A stretch of DNA of 64,000 nt, taken from positions 1-64,000 of the forward strand of contig CAVSNF010000025.1 in assembly GCA_963729195.1 (NCBI GenBank). Direction: 5' to 3'. Positions within the stretch are counted from its first letter, which is position 1; every line of letters starts with the position of its first letter. A program made the translations under genes and the position numbers. Of this stretch, positions 9,096 to 20,690 are shown piece after piece. Below the pieces are notes generated by a model. It ran no database searches, was not told where the DNA came from, and saw nothing but the letters and a program-made list of their open reading frames with translations. This stretch comes from CAVPTL01 sp963729195 (GTDB taxonomy: Bacteria > Actinomycetota > Thermoleophilia > Gaiellales > JAICJC01).

Positions 9096-9818
9096 ATGGC
9101 CGTACCCGCTTCGACAACCGATCAGGCCCACGCCCGCGTGCTGGTGGTGGACGACGAGGAGAGCATCACCCAGCTCGTCTCGACCGTCCTTCGCTACGAG
9201 GGCTTCGACGTGCGCACCGCCGAAAGCGGCCGCACCGCGGTCAAGATCGCCCGCGACTTCGCCCCCGACCTGGTGGTGCTGGACGTGATGCTGCCCGACC
9301 TCGACGGGTTCGAGGTGTACCGCCGCCTGGCCGACCGCCGCGACCGGCTGCCGGTGCTGTTTCTGACCGCGCGCGACAGCACCGAGGATCGCGTGCACGG
9401 GCTCACGCTGGGCGCCGACGACTACATGGGCAAGCCCTTCAGCCTGGAGGAGCTGGTGGCGCGCGTGCGCGCCGTGCTGCGCCGCACCCGCGCGACCCAG
9501 GACGAGCAATCGGTGCTGCGCTTCGCGGATCTGCAGCTGGACGAGGATGCGCGCGAGGTGCGCCGCGGGGATCGCCGGATCGAGCTGACACCGACCGAGT
9601 TCAACCTGCTGCACTACCTGCTGGCCAACGCCGGGCGGGTCGTCTCCAAGGCCCAGATCCTCGATCACGTGTGGCGCTACGACTTCGGCGGCGATTCCAG
9701 CGTGGTCGAGACCTACATCAGCTACCTGCGCAAGAAGGTCGACGCGGGCGAGGACACCGCCCCGCTGATCCATACCGTGCGAGGGTTCGGGTACGCCATT
9801 CGCGATCCGCGGGGCTGA
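9096..9818 (+). CDS. OmpR/PhoB-family response regulator
   Basis: A 240-aa DNA-binding response regulator. The receiver domain (about residues 12-128) has the acidic pair D19-D20, the phospho-acceptor D63 in VVLDVMLPD and the conserved Lys in DYMGKPF. The C-terminal winged helix (about 140-235) has LTPTEFNLLHYLL and VETYISYLRKKVD, the trans-activation loop and recognition helix of the OmpR group. The frame is intact. It is followed after 1 nt by its histidine kinase. The operator-like heptamers just upstream suggest it controls its own operon and perhaps the divergent secreted protein. Confidence 0.95.
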   Translation: MAVPASTTDQAHARVLVVDDEESITQLVSTVLRYEGFDVRTAESGRTAVKIARDFAPDLVVLDVMLPDLDGFEVYRRLADRRDRLPVLFLTARDSTEDRVHGLTLGADDYMGKPFSLEELVARVRAVLRRTRATQDEQSVLRFADLQLDEDAREVRRGDRRIELTPTEFNLLHYLLANAGRVVSKAQILDHVWRYDFGGDSSVVETYISYLRKKVDAGEDTAPLIHTVRGFGYAIRDPRG

Positions 9819-9819
9819 C

Positions 9820-11178
9820 ATGTCGCTGCGGATCCGACTGACCGCGATCTCCGTGCTGCTGGTGGCATTGGGCCTGACCGCAGCCGCGGTGGCGACTCAC
9901 CGCTACATCGAGTCATTCATGATCGACCGGCTCGACCAGCAGCTGGCGGTCGCCACCCCCTTCAACCCCGGCGGCCTCGAGTCGCTTCCGGGAGGCTCGT
10001 ACGCCGCATTCATCGGGGCACAGCGGCCGGGTGCTGGGGAGGTCCCCAGGCATCACCGACAGCGAGCTCGCACGCCTGGAGAAGGCTCCCGACGGGTATT
10101 CGAGCAGCGGCGGCTACCGCATCCGCTCATGGGACTTGCCGTTCGGGCGGGGCGGCCAGCCCGGCGTGCGCGGCACGCTGGTGGTGGCCGCGCCGCTGCG
10201 CGACGTGAACGCGACGGTCAGCGAGCTGACCCGCGACGAGGTGATCATCGGGGTGTTGGTGCTGGCGCTGGTGGGCGGTATCGCCTACTGGTCGGTGGGC
10301 GTGGGCATGCGCCCGCTGGCGCGGATCGAGGACACGGCCGGCCAGATCGCCGCCGGCGACCTCTCCCAGCGCGTGGCCGAGACCGATCCCGGCACCGAGG
10401 TCGGCCGGCTCGGGATCGCGCTGAACGCCATGCTGACCCAGATCGAGCAGGCGTTCGCAGAGCGGCAGGCGTCCGAGAACCGGCTGCGACGGTTCGTGGC
10501 CGACGCCTCCCACGAGCTGCGCACGCCGCTGACCTCGGTGCGCGGCTACGCGGAGCTGTTCCGGCGGGGAGCCGCCGACCGGCCCGCCGACCTGGAGAAC
10601 GCGATGCGCCGGATCGAGGCGGAGTCGGCGCGCATGGGGGTGCTGGTCGACGACCTGCTGCTGCTGGCCCAGCTCGACCAGGGCCGCCCGCTGGAACAGG
10701 AGCGGGTCGACTCTGGTGCCGCTGGTGACCGAGCTGGTGGCCGACGCCCGCGCGATCGAGCCCGACCGGCCCCTGGAGCTGGACGCACAGGGCTCGATCG
10801 AGGTGTGCGGCGACGACGCCCGCCTGCGCCAGGCCGTCGGCAACCTGCTCGCCAACGCGCGCGCGCACTGCCCGCCCGAAGCCGCGGTGACGGTTGCCGT
10901 GTCGAGCGACGCTGACGAGGCAACCATCGAGGTCGCGGACAAGGGCCCGGGGATCGATCCCGAGAATCTCGACCGCGTGTTCGAGCGGTTCTTCCGCGCC
11001 GACCCGTCGCGCGCCCGCGCCAGCGGCGGCACCGGCCTGGGCCTCTCGATCGTGGCATCCATCGCCGAAGCCCACGGCGGCCGGGTCGAGGTGTCGAGCA
11101 CGCCGGGAGAGGGCAGCAGCTTCCGGGTGGTGATTCCCTTGGCTCCCACAGCCGAGGAGAGTCACGTACGATCACCCG

Positions 11179-11201
<23 letters not shown>
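9820..11201 (+). CDS. Sensor histidine kinase, two frameshifts
   Basis: The membrane sensor partner of the preceding regulator, about 460 aa after correction. It has an N-terminal helix (ISVLLVALGLTAAAVATH), an extracytoplasmic part of about 120 aa, a second helix (VIIGVLVLALVGGIAYWSVG), a HAMP domain, the dimerisation/phospho-acceptor helix with ASHELRTPLTSVRGY, and an HATPase domain with N box (NLLANARAH), DKGPGID and GGTGLGLSIV. Indels near 10030 and 10713 break the frame. The last 23 nt overlap the start of the aminotransferase gene, so translation may be coupled. Confidence 0.9.
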
Positions 11202-12351
<1,150 letters not shown>

Positions 12352-12352
<1 letters not shown>

Positions 12353-13031
12353 TGGGAGCTGCCATCGGACAGGTACTCGGCTACGGCGTGGGAGTCGCGC
12401 TCTCGCCGCTACCGATCATCGCGATGGTGCTGATGCTGGCCACGCCCAAAGGCCGCTCCAACGGACCTGCGTTTCTGCTCGGATGGATCGCCGGGATCGC
12501 GATCGTGGGCGGAGTCGTGCTGGCGGTTGCCGGCGACTCGGCCACCACCGACAGCGGGGCGCCGTCGACGGCTCGCAAGCTGGGTCAAGATCGTCGGCGG
12601 CGTGCTGCTGCTGCAGCTGGCCGCCAAGCAGTGGCGGGGCCGGCCACAGGGCGATACCGAGCCGGAGATGCCGAAATGGATGCATGCGCTGGACTCGGTC
12701 ACACCGGTCAAGGCCGTCGGCCTGGGCGCGCTGCTCTCGGGCGTCAACCCCAAGAACCTGATCCTGACCGTCGGGCGCCGCTGCCGCGATCGCCCAGACG
12801 AACGCGTCCACCGGCTCAGAGGTCGCCGCCCTGATCGTCTTCATCGTGATCGGCTCGCTGGGCGTGGGCGCCCCGCTTGCGATCTACTTCGGGATGGGTG
12901 ACCGGTCGGCGGCGATGCTCGACCATCTGAAGAGCTGGATGATGCTCCACAACGCCGCCATCATGGTCGTCCTGTGCCTGATCATCGGCGCCAAGCTGAT
13001 CGGCGACGGCATCACCGGCCTCACCGCCTAG
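12352..13031 (+). CDS. SfLAP/GAP-family integral membrane protein, frameshifted
   Basis: A six-helix membrane protein of the family named after the mycobacterial sulfolipid-1-addressing protein (LysE-like fold). GVGVALSPLPIIAMVLMLAT and GPAFLLGWIAGIA form the first helices, LGALLSGVNPKNLILT is the family's most conserved loop, and a last helix (LCLIIGAKLIGDGI) precedes the stop. Indels near 12575 and 12775 break the frame. The GTG start overlaps the aminotransferase stop by one base. The role may be export of a lipid or small molecule; the substrate is unknown. The stop is followed at once by palindrome copy 2. Confidence 0.7.
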
Positions 13032-13061
13032 GTGAATAACGGTGCCGGCACCGTTATTCAC
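13032..13061. repeat. Palindromic element, copy 2
   Basis: A perfect 30-bp palindrome, GTGAATAACGGTGCC followed by its exact reverse complement, lacking the central T/A of the other copies. It starts one base after the TAG of the SfLAP gene and ends 14 nt before the GTG of the PfkB kinase, between tandem plus-strand genes. Confidence 0.95.
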
Positions 13062-13075
13062 CACCACCGTCACAC

Positions 13076-14020
13076 GTGAACAGCCTCCAGATACCGAACG
13101 AACGCGACATCGACCTGCTGGTGGTGGGTGACTGCAACCCCGACCTGGTGCTGTCGGGCGGTGACGTGCGACCGGCCTTCGGTCAGGGCGAGCGGCTGGT
13201 CGAGCGGGCCGACCTGCTGATCGGCGGCACGAGCTCGATCACAGCCTGCGGGGCCGCCCGGCTGGGGCTTCGCACCAGCTTCGTCGGCGTGCTCGGCGAC
13301 GACACGTTCGGCGACTTCATGCGCGACCAAGATGACCGCCGCAGGCGTCGACATGAGCGCGGTCGGTAACCGATCCCTCCACTCCCACCGGCCTGTCGGT
13401 GGTGCTCACCGAGGGTGAGGATCGGGCCACCCTGACCGCACCCGGCACGATCGGCGCGGTCACCGCCGACATGGTGTCCGACGACCTGCTTCGACGGGCT
13501 CGCCACCTGCATACCTCCGGCTACTACCTGCAGGGAGCGCCCGCCGTCGTGGCGGAACTGTTCCGGCGAGCACGCGCGGCCGGTGCCACCACCTCGCTCG
13601 ACCCGGGGGCCGACCCCGATGAGCGCTTCGAGGGCGGCCTGATCGAGCTGCTGCCGCTGATCGACCAGCTGCTTCCAAACGAGGTGGAGGCGCTCGGCCT
13701 GGCCGGCACTGACGATGTGGAGACGGCGGCCCGGCGCCTGGCAGAGCACGGGTCCGATGTGCTGGTGAAGTGCGGCGCCGACGGGGTGCTCGCCGTGGTC
13801 GCAGACCAGCTCGTGCGCGCACCCGCGCTTCCCGGCGAGCTGGTGGACACGGTCGGCGCCGGCGACACCACCAACGCCGGCTGGCTGGCCGCAAGGCTGA
13901 CCGGCCTGCCGGTCGATCGGGCGGCGCGGCTGGCGGCGGTGTGCGGATCGCTCTCGACCCGCGCCCGCGGCGGCACCGCGCGCCCAGCCCACGATGGCCG
14001 AAGCCGAGGCCGAGCTGTGA
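13076..14020 (+). CDS. PfkB/ribokinase-family carbohydrate kinase, frameshifted
   Basis: A sugar kinase of about 310 aa. The N-terminal strand DLLVVGDCNPDLVLSGG is followed by GGTSSITACGAARLGL, the first PfkB signature region, and by GVLGDDTFGDFM. The C-terminal signature DTVGAGDTTNAGWLAA holds the catalytic Asp and the anion hole. Indels near 13330, 13367 and 13975 interrupt the frame. The GTG start follows palindrome copy 2. The stop overlaps the GTG of the second kinase (GTGA, 14017-14020). Context (sugar importer, SIS isomerase, glycosidases) suggests a phospho- or free hexose substrate. Confidence 0.8.
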
Positions 14021-14911
14021 TCGTGTGCGTGGCCGCAAACCCGTCGGTCGACAAGCTGTTTCAGGTCGAGCGGGTCGTGCCCGGAGGGATCCACCGGCCG
14101 TCCGGATACGTGCAGGTCGCGGGAGGCAAGGGCCTGAACGCCGCGCGCGCTGCGGCCACGCTCGGAGCCGACGTGCAGGCGATCGCCCTGCTGGCAGGCC
14201 ACGCCGGCCGCTGGATCGCAGAGCAGCTGCGAACGCGACGGCATCCCCGCGGAGATCGTCTGGGCCGAGGGTGAGACGCGGGCCTCATTGTCGGTCGCCG
14301 ACCGCGAGACCGAGCGGCTGACCGAGTTCTACGAGGACGGCATCCAGATCGACGGCGAGACGTGGAGCCGGTTTGCCGCGACCGTCGAGGCTGCCTCCGC
14401 CGCGACCGACTGGATCACCGTCTCGGGCTCACTTCCCCCCGGCGTCTCACCCGACGGGTACGCGGCACTCCGGCGTCGGCTGCAGGATCGCCGCAGATAC
14501 CGTGGCCGAGCGGCCGCACCAGGCGGCGCTGGTCAAGGTCAACGCCGCCGAGGCTGCGGCGCTCACCAACCTCGACACCTCAACGCCGGACGGCGCAGCG
14601 GCGGCCGCCCGCGCACTCGCCCAAGGCGGCGCCGCCGCCGTCACCCGGGGTCCGCTGGGAGCGGTGCTGGTGAATGCCGGCGAGACGCTGATCGGCCAGC
14701 TGGACGCGCAGGGGGCCTACCCGGTGGGCAGCGGCGATGCGCTCCTGGGCGGGATGGTGACCGCGCTGCGATCGCGGCGCCGACTGGCGCGACGCGCTGG
14801 CCCTGGGCCTGGGCGCGGCGGCCGCCAACGCCGCCGTTCCCGGGGCGGGACGGTTCGACCGAGGCGACGCCGAACGGCTCGCCGCAGCGCGCCGTGATCA
14901 CGCCGGTGTAA
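14017..14911 (+). CDS. 1-phosphofructokinase/tagatose-6-phosphate kinase-like PfkB kinase, frameshifted
   Basis: A second, different PfkB-type kinase. VCVAANPSVDKLFQVERV and GGKGLNAARAAATLGADV are the start of the FruK/LacC subgroup (cf. TLNPAxDxT...GGKGxNVA). VSGSLPPGVSPDGYAAL and a degenerate C-terminal signature (YPVGSGDALLGGMV, with S where A or G is common) follow. FruK/LacC kinases phosphorylate fructose-1-P or tagatose-6-P, which would suit an AgaS-like isomerase pathway. Indels near 14235, 14480 and 14775 break it. Its end converges on, and overlaps by 14 nt, the minus-strand importer ATPase. Confidence 0.7.
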
Positions 14912-15973
14912 CTGCCTCCAGCGAGACGCCGTCGAAGATGTGCACGTGGCCGGGGTCGAAGGCCAACCGCAGCACTGCACCCACGGCCGGGCGGGCGCCG
15001 GCCTCCAACCGGGCGGTCACCGCCGCGCGGACCGTGCGCCGAGACCACCGATCCGTGCACCATCACCTCGCTGCCCAGCGGCTCGACCACCTCGACGGTC
15101 ACATCCAGGGCGGGCCGATCGTCGCTCTCGGTCGCCGGCGCCAGCCGCTCCGGCCGCACCCCCAGCACCACATCGCCGTCGGGCACCGACAGCGGTAGCG
15201 TGAGCGGGCCGGCGGTCAGCACGCCGCCGCGGCAGGTGGCGTCGATCAGGTTCATCGGCGGGCTGCCGATGAAGCCGGCCACGAACAGGTTGGCAGGGTG
15301 GTCGTACACCTCCTGGGGCGACCCCAGCTGCTGGATCCGCCCGTCGGACATGACCGCCACCCGGTCGCCCAGGGTCATCGCCTCGACCTGATCGTGGGTG
15401 ACGTACACCGATGTGGTCGGCACCAGATGGTGGATCTTCTTGAGCTCGGCGCGCAGCTGGGTGCGCAGCTTGGCGTCGAGGTTGGACAGCGGCTCGTCCA
15501 GCAGGAACACCTGCGGGTGGCGGGCCAGCGCCCGGCCCATGGCAACCCGCTGGCGCTGGCCACCCGACAGCTGGGCCGGCTTTCGCTTCAGCAGCTCGTC
15601 CAGCTCCAAGCAGCTCGCTGACCTCGCGCACCCGGGCGTCGATGTCGGCCCGCGGCATCTTGCGCTGGCGCAGGCCGAAGCCGATGTTTCGCTCCACCGT
15701 CATGTGCGGGTAGAGCGCGTAGTTCTGGAACACCATCGCGATATCCCGCGATCCCGGCGACTTGTCGTTGACCACCTCGGCGCCGATCGCGATCTCGCCG
15801 CTGGTGGGCTTCTCCAGCCCCGCCACCATCCGCAGCGCAGTCGTCTTGCCGCACCCCGACGGCCCCACCAGCACCATGAACTCCTGATCGCCGATGGTCA
15901 GCGAGAGATCGTCGACCGCGACCACCCCGTTGGGGAACTGCTTGGTCACGCCGCGGAACTCGACTTCGGCCAT
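14898..15973 (-). CDS. Carbohydrate ABC importer ATPase (MsmK/UgpC-like), frameshifted
   Basis: The ATP-binding subunit of a CUT1 sugar importer, about 357 aa. Walker A GPSGCGKTT, Q loop VFQNYALYPHMTV, signature LSGGQRQRVAMGRAL and Walker B VFLLDEPLSNLD are all present, followed by the TOBE/OB domain typical of MalK-type proteins (VVLGVRPERLAPA). Indels near 15605 and 15045 shift the frame; the corrected end is HIFDGVSLEAVTPA. The ATG at 15973 lies 2 nt after the permease stop. It belongs to the operon SIS-SBP-permease-permease-ATPase. Confidence 0.9.
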
Positions 15974-15975
15974 CC

Positions 15976-16794
15976 CTATCCCTTCAGTCCCGATCCGGCG
16001 ATCGATCGCACGAACGACTTCTGGGTGAGGATGAAGGCCGCCACCATCGGCAAGAGCGCGAGCATGTTGCCCGCCATCAGCACCGTCCACTTGGTCTGGT
16101 GGGCGCCCTGGAAGGTGGACAACCCGACCTGCAGGGTCATGTGGCTCTCGGTGTTGATCGCCACCAGCGGCCACAGAAAGTCGTTCCACGTCCACAAAAG
16201 CGTGATCAGCGCGAGCGTCGAGAGCGCCGGCCCCGACAGCGGCAGCACGATCTTGACCAGCACCCCCAGGCGGCTGCAGCCGTCGATGCGGGCGGCCTCC
16301 TCCAGCTCGATCGGGAGCGTGCGGAAGAACTGGCGCAGCATGAAGATGCCAAACGCGCTCGCCAGGTTGGGCACGATCAGCGCGCTGATGTTGTCGATCA
16401 GGCCCATGTGCCGGACGATCAGGAAGGTCGGGATCAGCACCACCTGGAACGGCACCATCAGCGTCGCCAGGAGCAGGATGAAGAGGACGTTTGAGCCGAA
16501 GAACCGCAGTCGCGCGAAGGCGTAGGCGGCCAGGCTGCACAGCACCAGGTTCGAGACCACCACCACCGTCGAGACGATCAGCGAGTTCACATACCAGCTG
16601 CCGAAGGGCGCCGAGGACACCGCGCTGGTGTAGTTGTGCCAGTCGATCCCCGAGGGAATCAGGGTCGGCGGGAAGTGGCGGGACTCATCCGGCGTCTCGA
16701 TCGAGGTGATCGCCATCCACACCAGCGGCGCCACCATCAGGAGCGACAGCGGGATCAGAAACAGGTGCCGGTAGCTGAAGCGAGGGGCGGTCAC
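15976..16794 (-). CDS. Carbohydrate ABC transporter permease (MalG-like)
   Basis: The inner permease subunit, 272 aa and six helices. The EAA loop that contacts the ATPase reads LEEAARIDGCSRLGVLVKIVLP, shortened here to EEAARIDGCSRLGV plus VKIVLPLSGP. LVWMAITSIETPDES and FAFARLRFFG-like segments are typical of MalG proteins. The frame is intact. The GTG start (16794) is in a GTGA overlap with the preceding permease; one indel near 16845 makes the two permeases look like a single fused frame. Confidence 0.9.
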   Translation of the reverse strand: MTAPRFSYRHLFLIPLSLLMVAPLVWMAITSIETPDESRHFPPTLIPSGIDWHNYTSAVSSAPFGSWYVNSLIVSTVVVVSNLVLCSLAAYAFARLRFFGSNVLFILLLATLMVPFQVVLIPTFLIVRHMGLIDNISALIVPNLASAFGIFMLRQFFRTLPIELEEAARIDGCSRLGVLVKIVLPLSGPALSTLALITLLWTWNDFLWPLVAINTESHMTLQVGLSTFQGAHQTKWTVLMAGNMLALLPMVAAFILTQKSFVRSIAGSGLKG

Positions 16795-17670
16795 GAGCTG
16801 TAGTACACCGTCCTTCGGCTGATCAGGAACTGCACCAGCGTGATCACGCAGGATCGCCCCCAGCAGGATGTAGGCGATGGCGGCGGCATAGCCGCCGTTG
16901 AAGTACTGGAAGGCCTGCTGCCACAGGTAGTACACGACCACGGTGGTGGCCATCAGCGGCCCGCCGCGGGTGGTGTTGTAGATCTCGTCGAACAGCTGCA
17001 GCGCGTTGATCGTCGACCACACCACCAGAAACAGCGTGGCCGGCCCGAGCAGCGGCAGGGTCACCGAGCGGAAGCTGGAGAAGCGACTGGCGCCGTCGAT
17101 CTCGGCCGCCTCGAGCAGCTCCTCGGGGATGCCCTGGAGCGCGGCCAGGTAGATGATCACGTCAAACCCGATCCACCCCCACACCGTCATCGCCACCATG
17201 CAGTACATCGCCTGGTTGGGGTCCTCGAAGAAGCCCTGAGAGGGGATCCCCACCTGGTTCAGGAGCCAGTTGGCGATGCCGTAGTTGGGGTCGAGCACCC
17301 AGTTGAAGATGATGGCGGTGGCCACCGTCGACACGGCCACCGGGATGAACACCGCGGTGCGGTAGAACGCGATCCCGCGCACCTTCGTGTTCAGCGCCAC
17401 CGCCACGCCGAGCGCCGCGGCGATCGAGATCGGGACGAACAGCACCGTGTACACGATCGTGTGCTTGATCGAGTCGCGAAACACCGGGTCATGCTGAAGC
17501 GCGCGGTAGTTGGCGGTTCCGACCCAGTGCGGCGGCGAGATCAGATCGTTGTGCTGGAACGACATCACAAACGACCAGCCGATCGGCAGCAGACCGAACA
17601 GTGCGATCACCACGACCGCCGGCGCGACGAACAGCCAGCCGGACGCGTGCTCTGATCGCAGCAGGCGCAA
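16791..17670 (-). CDS. Carbohydrate ABC transporter permease (MalF/UgpA-like)
   Basis: The outer permease subunit of the CUT1 importer, about 292 aa and six helices. FVAPAVVVIALFGLLPIGWS is the first helix; the EAA loop EELLEAAEIDGASRFSSFRS is complete. The natural C-terminus is ITLVQFLISRRTVYYSS with TGA at 16791-16793, reached after one indel near 16845. I chose the TTG start at 17670, three bases after the binding-protein stop; a downstream ATG would remove the first helix. Confidence 0.85.
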
Positions 17671-17673
17671 GAC

Positions 17674-18953
17674 CTACGGCGCGGCCGGCTGGGCGAGGAT
17701 CGCGTTGACCTGGTCGGCCGCCTCGTCGAGCGCTTCCTGCGGCTGCTTCTTGCCCAGCAGCACCGCCTGAATCGCCTGCCCCATGGCCGCCGAGATCTTC
17801 GGATACTGCGGCGTTACCGGGCGCACCTTGATCGCGTTTTGGAGGTTGGCGACGAACTCGGCCACACCGTCGTACTTGGCGGTGTAGGCCTTGTAGCCGG
17901 GCAGATCCGTGCACCGACGCCTTGGTGGGCAGGTCGCCGGTCTTGGTCGACCACTCCAGCAGCTGCGGTGGCGCCGTCCACCACTTCATGAAGTCAAAGG
18001 CCGCCTGAGCGCGCTGGTCGCCGTTGTTGAACAGCACCCAGTTGTCGGGGCCCGAGATCGTCTGGTGGTTGAGATCCTTGGGCAGGATCTGGACGCCGAA
18101 GTTGACGTTGGGGAACTGCGACAGGTCCCACGGGCCGGTGTAGAGCATCGCGATCTTGCCCGAGTTGAACAGCGGCGCGTAGTTGCCGCTGCCGTTGTCG
18201 TAGTAGACCGAGTGATCCTCGGGGCCCATCGTCTGCAGATGGGTGAGAGCCTTGACGCCCGCCGGCGAGTTGAAGGCGGCGTGCTTGTCGTCGGGTGTGA
18301 GGATGTTTCCTCCGGCCTCCCACAGGAGCGCGTCGAAGCGCCACACGGTGTCCTCGCCGCCGTCATTGACATACGCCCACCCGAACTGCTTGGTGGCCGG
18401 GTTGGTCAGCTTCTTGGCGGCGGCGGTGATGTCGTCCCACGTCCAGTTGGCGGTGGGATAGGGCAACGTGGGCCTGGTCGAACAGCTTCTTGTTGTAGAC
18501 CAGCGCCAGGTTGTCGACCAGCGCGGGAATGCCTACGATCTTGCCGTCCACGGTGGCTGCCTCGCGCTCGGTTGGGTAGAAGTCGTTCCAGCCGAACGAG
18601 GGATCGTTCTTGATGTAGTCGTTGAGGTCGAGCACCTTGGGGCTCTCGGCGATGTTGGCAGCCCACGAGCCGTACAGGTAGGAGATGTCCGGCGGATCGC
18701 CGCTGGCGATCGCGGTCTGCACCTTCTGCAGCGCATAGTCGGTGTTGCCGGCGTACTGCACCTTGACCTGAATGTTCTGATGCGTGGCGTTGTACTGCGC
18801 CACCATCGACTTCATGGCCGCGCCCTCGGTGTCGACGAACCCGTGCCACATGGTGATGTGCACCACCCCACCAGAGCCGGAGTCAGACGACGAGCCTCCG
18901 CAGCCGACGGCCATCACGGCGACGACGACGAGCGCGGTCACGAATGCCTTCAT
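17674..18953 (-). CDS. Sugar-binding lipoprotein of the ABC importer, frameshifted
   Basis: The extracellular solute-binding protein (family 1, MalE/UgpB-like), about 425 aa. A lipoprotein signal AVMAVGCGGSSSDSG has the lipobox Cys near residue 18. ITMWHGFVDTEGAAMKSMV is the typical start of cluster-1 sugar-binding proteins, and SGKIAMLYTGPWDLSQF is the conserved central strand. Indels near 18465 and 17910 break the frame. The ATG overlaps the SIS gene's stop (ATGA). Sugar specificity is not readable; an oligosaccharide from mannan or galactomannan is suggested only by the neighbours. Confidence 0.9.
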
Positions 18954-19829
18954 GGGAGCACCACCGATCGAGTCAGGTTACGGGGACGGTCAGGATCAAG
19001 GCCACGGGCCAGGGCAAGCGCGACCGCTGCCCGCTGCGCCATCACCAGCGCAGCCAGCGGCCGTTCGACGATTGGGGCGATGCTGGAGCCGGCGGCCGCG
19101 GCCGCTTCCAGCACGGTCGGATCGACTGCGCCGATCGGCCACACCAGCGTCTCGTCCGAGGCGGCGGTGATGGGGCCGTGGCGGTACTCCATGGCCGGGT
19201 ACGACTCGGTCCACGCGCCCGCCGCCTCGCGCAGCTTGAGCGCGGCCTCGGCAGCCAGGCCGATCGTCCAGCCGGCTCCCAGGAACACGATCCGGCGGTA
19301 GTCGGCGAGCCCTTCGGGCAGCGGCGCCTCGAGCGCCAGCCGGGCGGCATCCGACTCAGCCTGCGGAGAGATGCCAAGGCCGGCCAGCAGCAGCGGTCAG
19401 CGCCGTGGTGGCAAACCGCGTCTGCACCACCGATGTCTCGTCGGCGAAATCCAGCAGCACCGTGGATCCGGCCTCAGCCGTCACCGGCGAGTCGGCGACC
19501 GCGGTGATCACGACGCTGGGAATCTGCTCAGGCAGGACGGCCAGCAGGCGCACAACCTCCGTGGTGGTGCCCGACCGGGAGATGGCGACCACCCGGTCGT
19601 ATGCTCGCCCCACCGGCATCTCGGTTGCGGTGAACGCGTCGGTCTCGCCCAGGCCGGCCGTCTCGCGGGCGACAGCGTAGGAGCAGGCCATGTGCCACGA
19701 CGTGCCGCAGCCCACCGCCGCGACCCGCTCGCCCGGCTGGGGAAGCAGGTGCCGTTGAGCCTCGGCGACGTCCCCCGCGCGCAGCCAATCGTCGGGCTGA
19801 GTGCGTAATTCGGCCTCGGTGACGCTCAT
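18950..19829 (-). CDS. SIS-domain sugar isomerase/deaminase (AgaS/GlmS-like), frameshifted
   Basis: A double SIS-domain protein of about 292 aa that would bind a phosphosugar. The first SIS domain has GERVAAVGCGTSWHMACSY and ISRSGTTTEVVRLLAVLP (phosphate-binding SRSG/T); the second has FLGAGWTIGLAAEAALKLRE and ESYPAMEYRHGP, the E-x-RHGP motif of GlmS/AgaS isomerases. A one-base indel near 19392 joins the halves. It is the first gene of the importer operon, divergent from the DeoR regulator. A role in amino-sugar or ketose/aldose phosphate isomerisation is likely; the exact sugar is unknown. Confidence 0.8.
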
Positions 19830-19901
19830 AAATGGCGATTCTATGCAGATATCGATCAAAATACAACACGACTGTGAGCGCTTAGGCAGTAGACTTGGCC
19901 A
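19830..19901. promoter_or_regulatory. Divergent SIS/DeoR control region with candidate DeoR site
   Basis: A 72-bp AT-richer spacer between the importer operon and its regulator. The sequence ATCGATCAA (19851-19859; minus strand TTGATCGAT then ATCTGC) recurs upstream of the GH4 gene at 21997-22005 followed there by TCTGG. Both copies lie 22-28 nt before a minus-strand start codon, where a repressor would block transcription. Confidence 0.4.
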
Positions 19902-20661
19902 ATGCGCCAAGCTGACCGCCTTTCCACGGTGCTCGAACGGATCTCCGGTTCGGGAAGCGTAGGCGTCGGCGAGCTGGCCGAGGAGCTGGGTGTGTCCCCG
20001 GCCACAATCAGACGCGATCTGCGGCTGCTGGAGGAGCAGCACCTGCTCGCCCGCACCCACGGCGGCGCGGTGGGCCAGGGGGTGCTGTACGAGCTGCCGC
20101 TGCGCTATCGCAGCGCCCGCTACGGCGAGGAGAAGCGCCGGATCGCACGAGAGGCGGCCACCCGCATCACCGAAGGCATGGCGGTCGGGCTCACCGGCGG
20201 CACCACCACCACCGAGATCGCCCGCGCGCTGGTGAGCGTGCCCCGGCTGACGGTGGTCACCAACTCGCTCAGCATCGCCTCCGAGCTGGCCGTGCGGCCC
20301 AACCTCAAGCTGGTTGTCACCGGCGGCGTCGCCCGGGCCGAGAGCTATGAGCTGGTCGGCCCGCTGGCCGAGGCGTCACTGGCGGGCCTCAACCTCGACC
20401 ACGTCATGATCGGCGTGGACGGGATCTCCGCCCGCGCCGGCCTCACCACCCACCACGAGGTCGAGGCGCATGCCAACCTCGCACTGATCGATCGCTCATC
20501 GGCAGTGACGGTGGTGTGTGACAGCTCCAAGCTGGGCGAGGTCGCATTCGCGCGCATCTGTGACCTCACCCGCGTCTACGAAGTGATCACCGACACATCA
20601 GCCTCCGCCTGCCGCTGTCCGCGAACTCACCGACGCCGGCGTGCTCGTCACCACCGTGTGA
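19902..20661 (+). CDS. DeoR-family transcriptional regulator
   Basis: A sugar-responsive repressor of about 252 aa. The N-terminal helix-turn-helix VGELAEELGVSPATIRRDLR (residues about 25-45) with THGGAV after it is the DeoR hallmark. The C-terminal sensor domain (isomerase-like) has GLTGGTTTTEIARAL, VTNSLSIASEL, VTGGVARAESYELVGP and VCDSSKLGEVAF, which bind phosphosugars. One indel near 20607 is required; the end then reads ELTDAGVLVTTV with TGA at 20659-20661 inside palindrome copy 3. It likely controls the divergent importer operon and the convergent GH4 gene. Confidence 0.9.
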
Positions 20662-20688
20662 ATAACGGTGCCTGGCACCGTTATTCAC
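20658..20688. repeat. Palindromic element, copy 3, with a partial arm duplication
   Basis: A 31-bp canonical copy (centre T) between the convergent DeoR and GH4 genes. The left arm holds the DeoR TGA (20659-20661). Directly after it the right-arm tail CGTTATTCA is repeated (20689-20697), and this extra piece supplies the TAA stop of the GH4 gene (20691-20693). Confidence 0.95.
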
Positions 20689-20690
20689 CG

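Noticed and set aside
15976..17670. A single fused MalF-MalG permease
   Set aside because: The continuous frame results from one indel near 16845. Each half has its own EAA loop, and the natural GTGA overlap at 16791-16794 is present.
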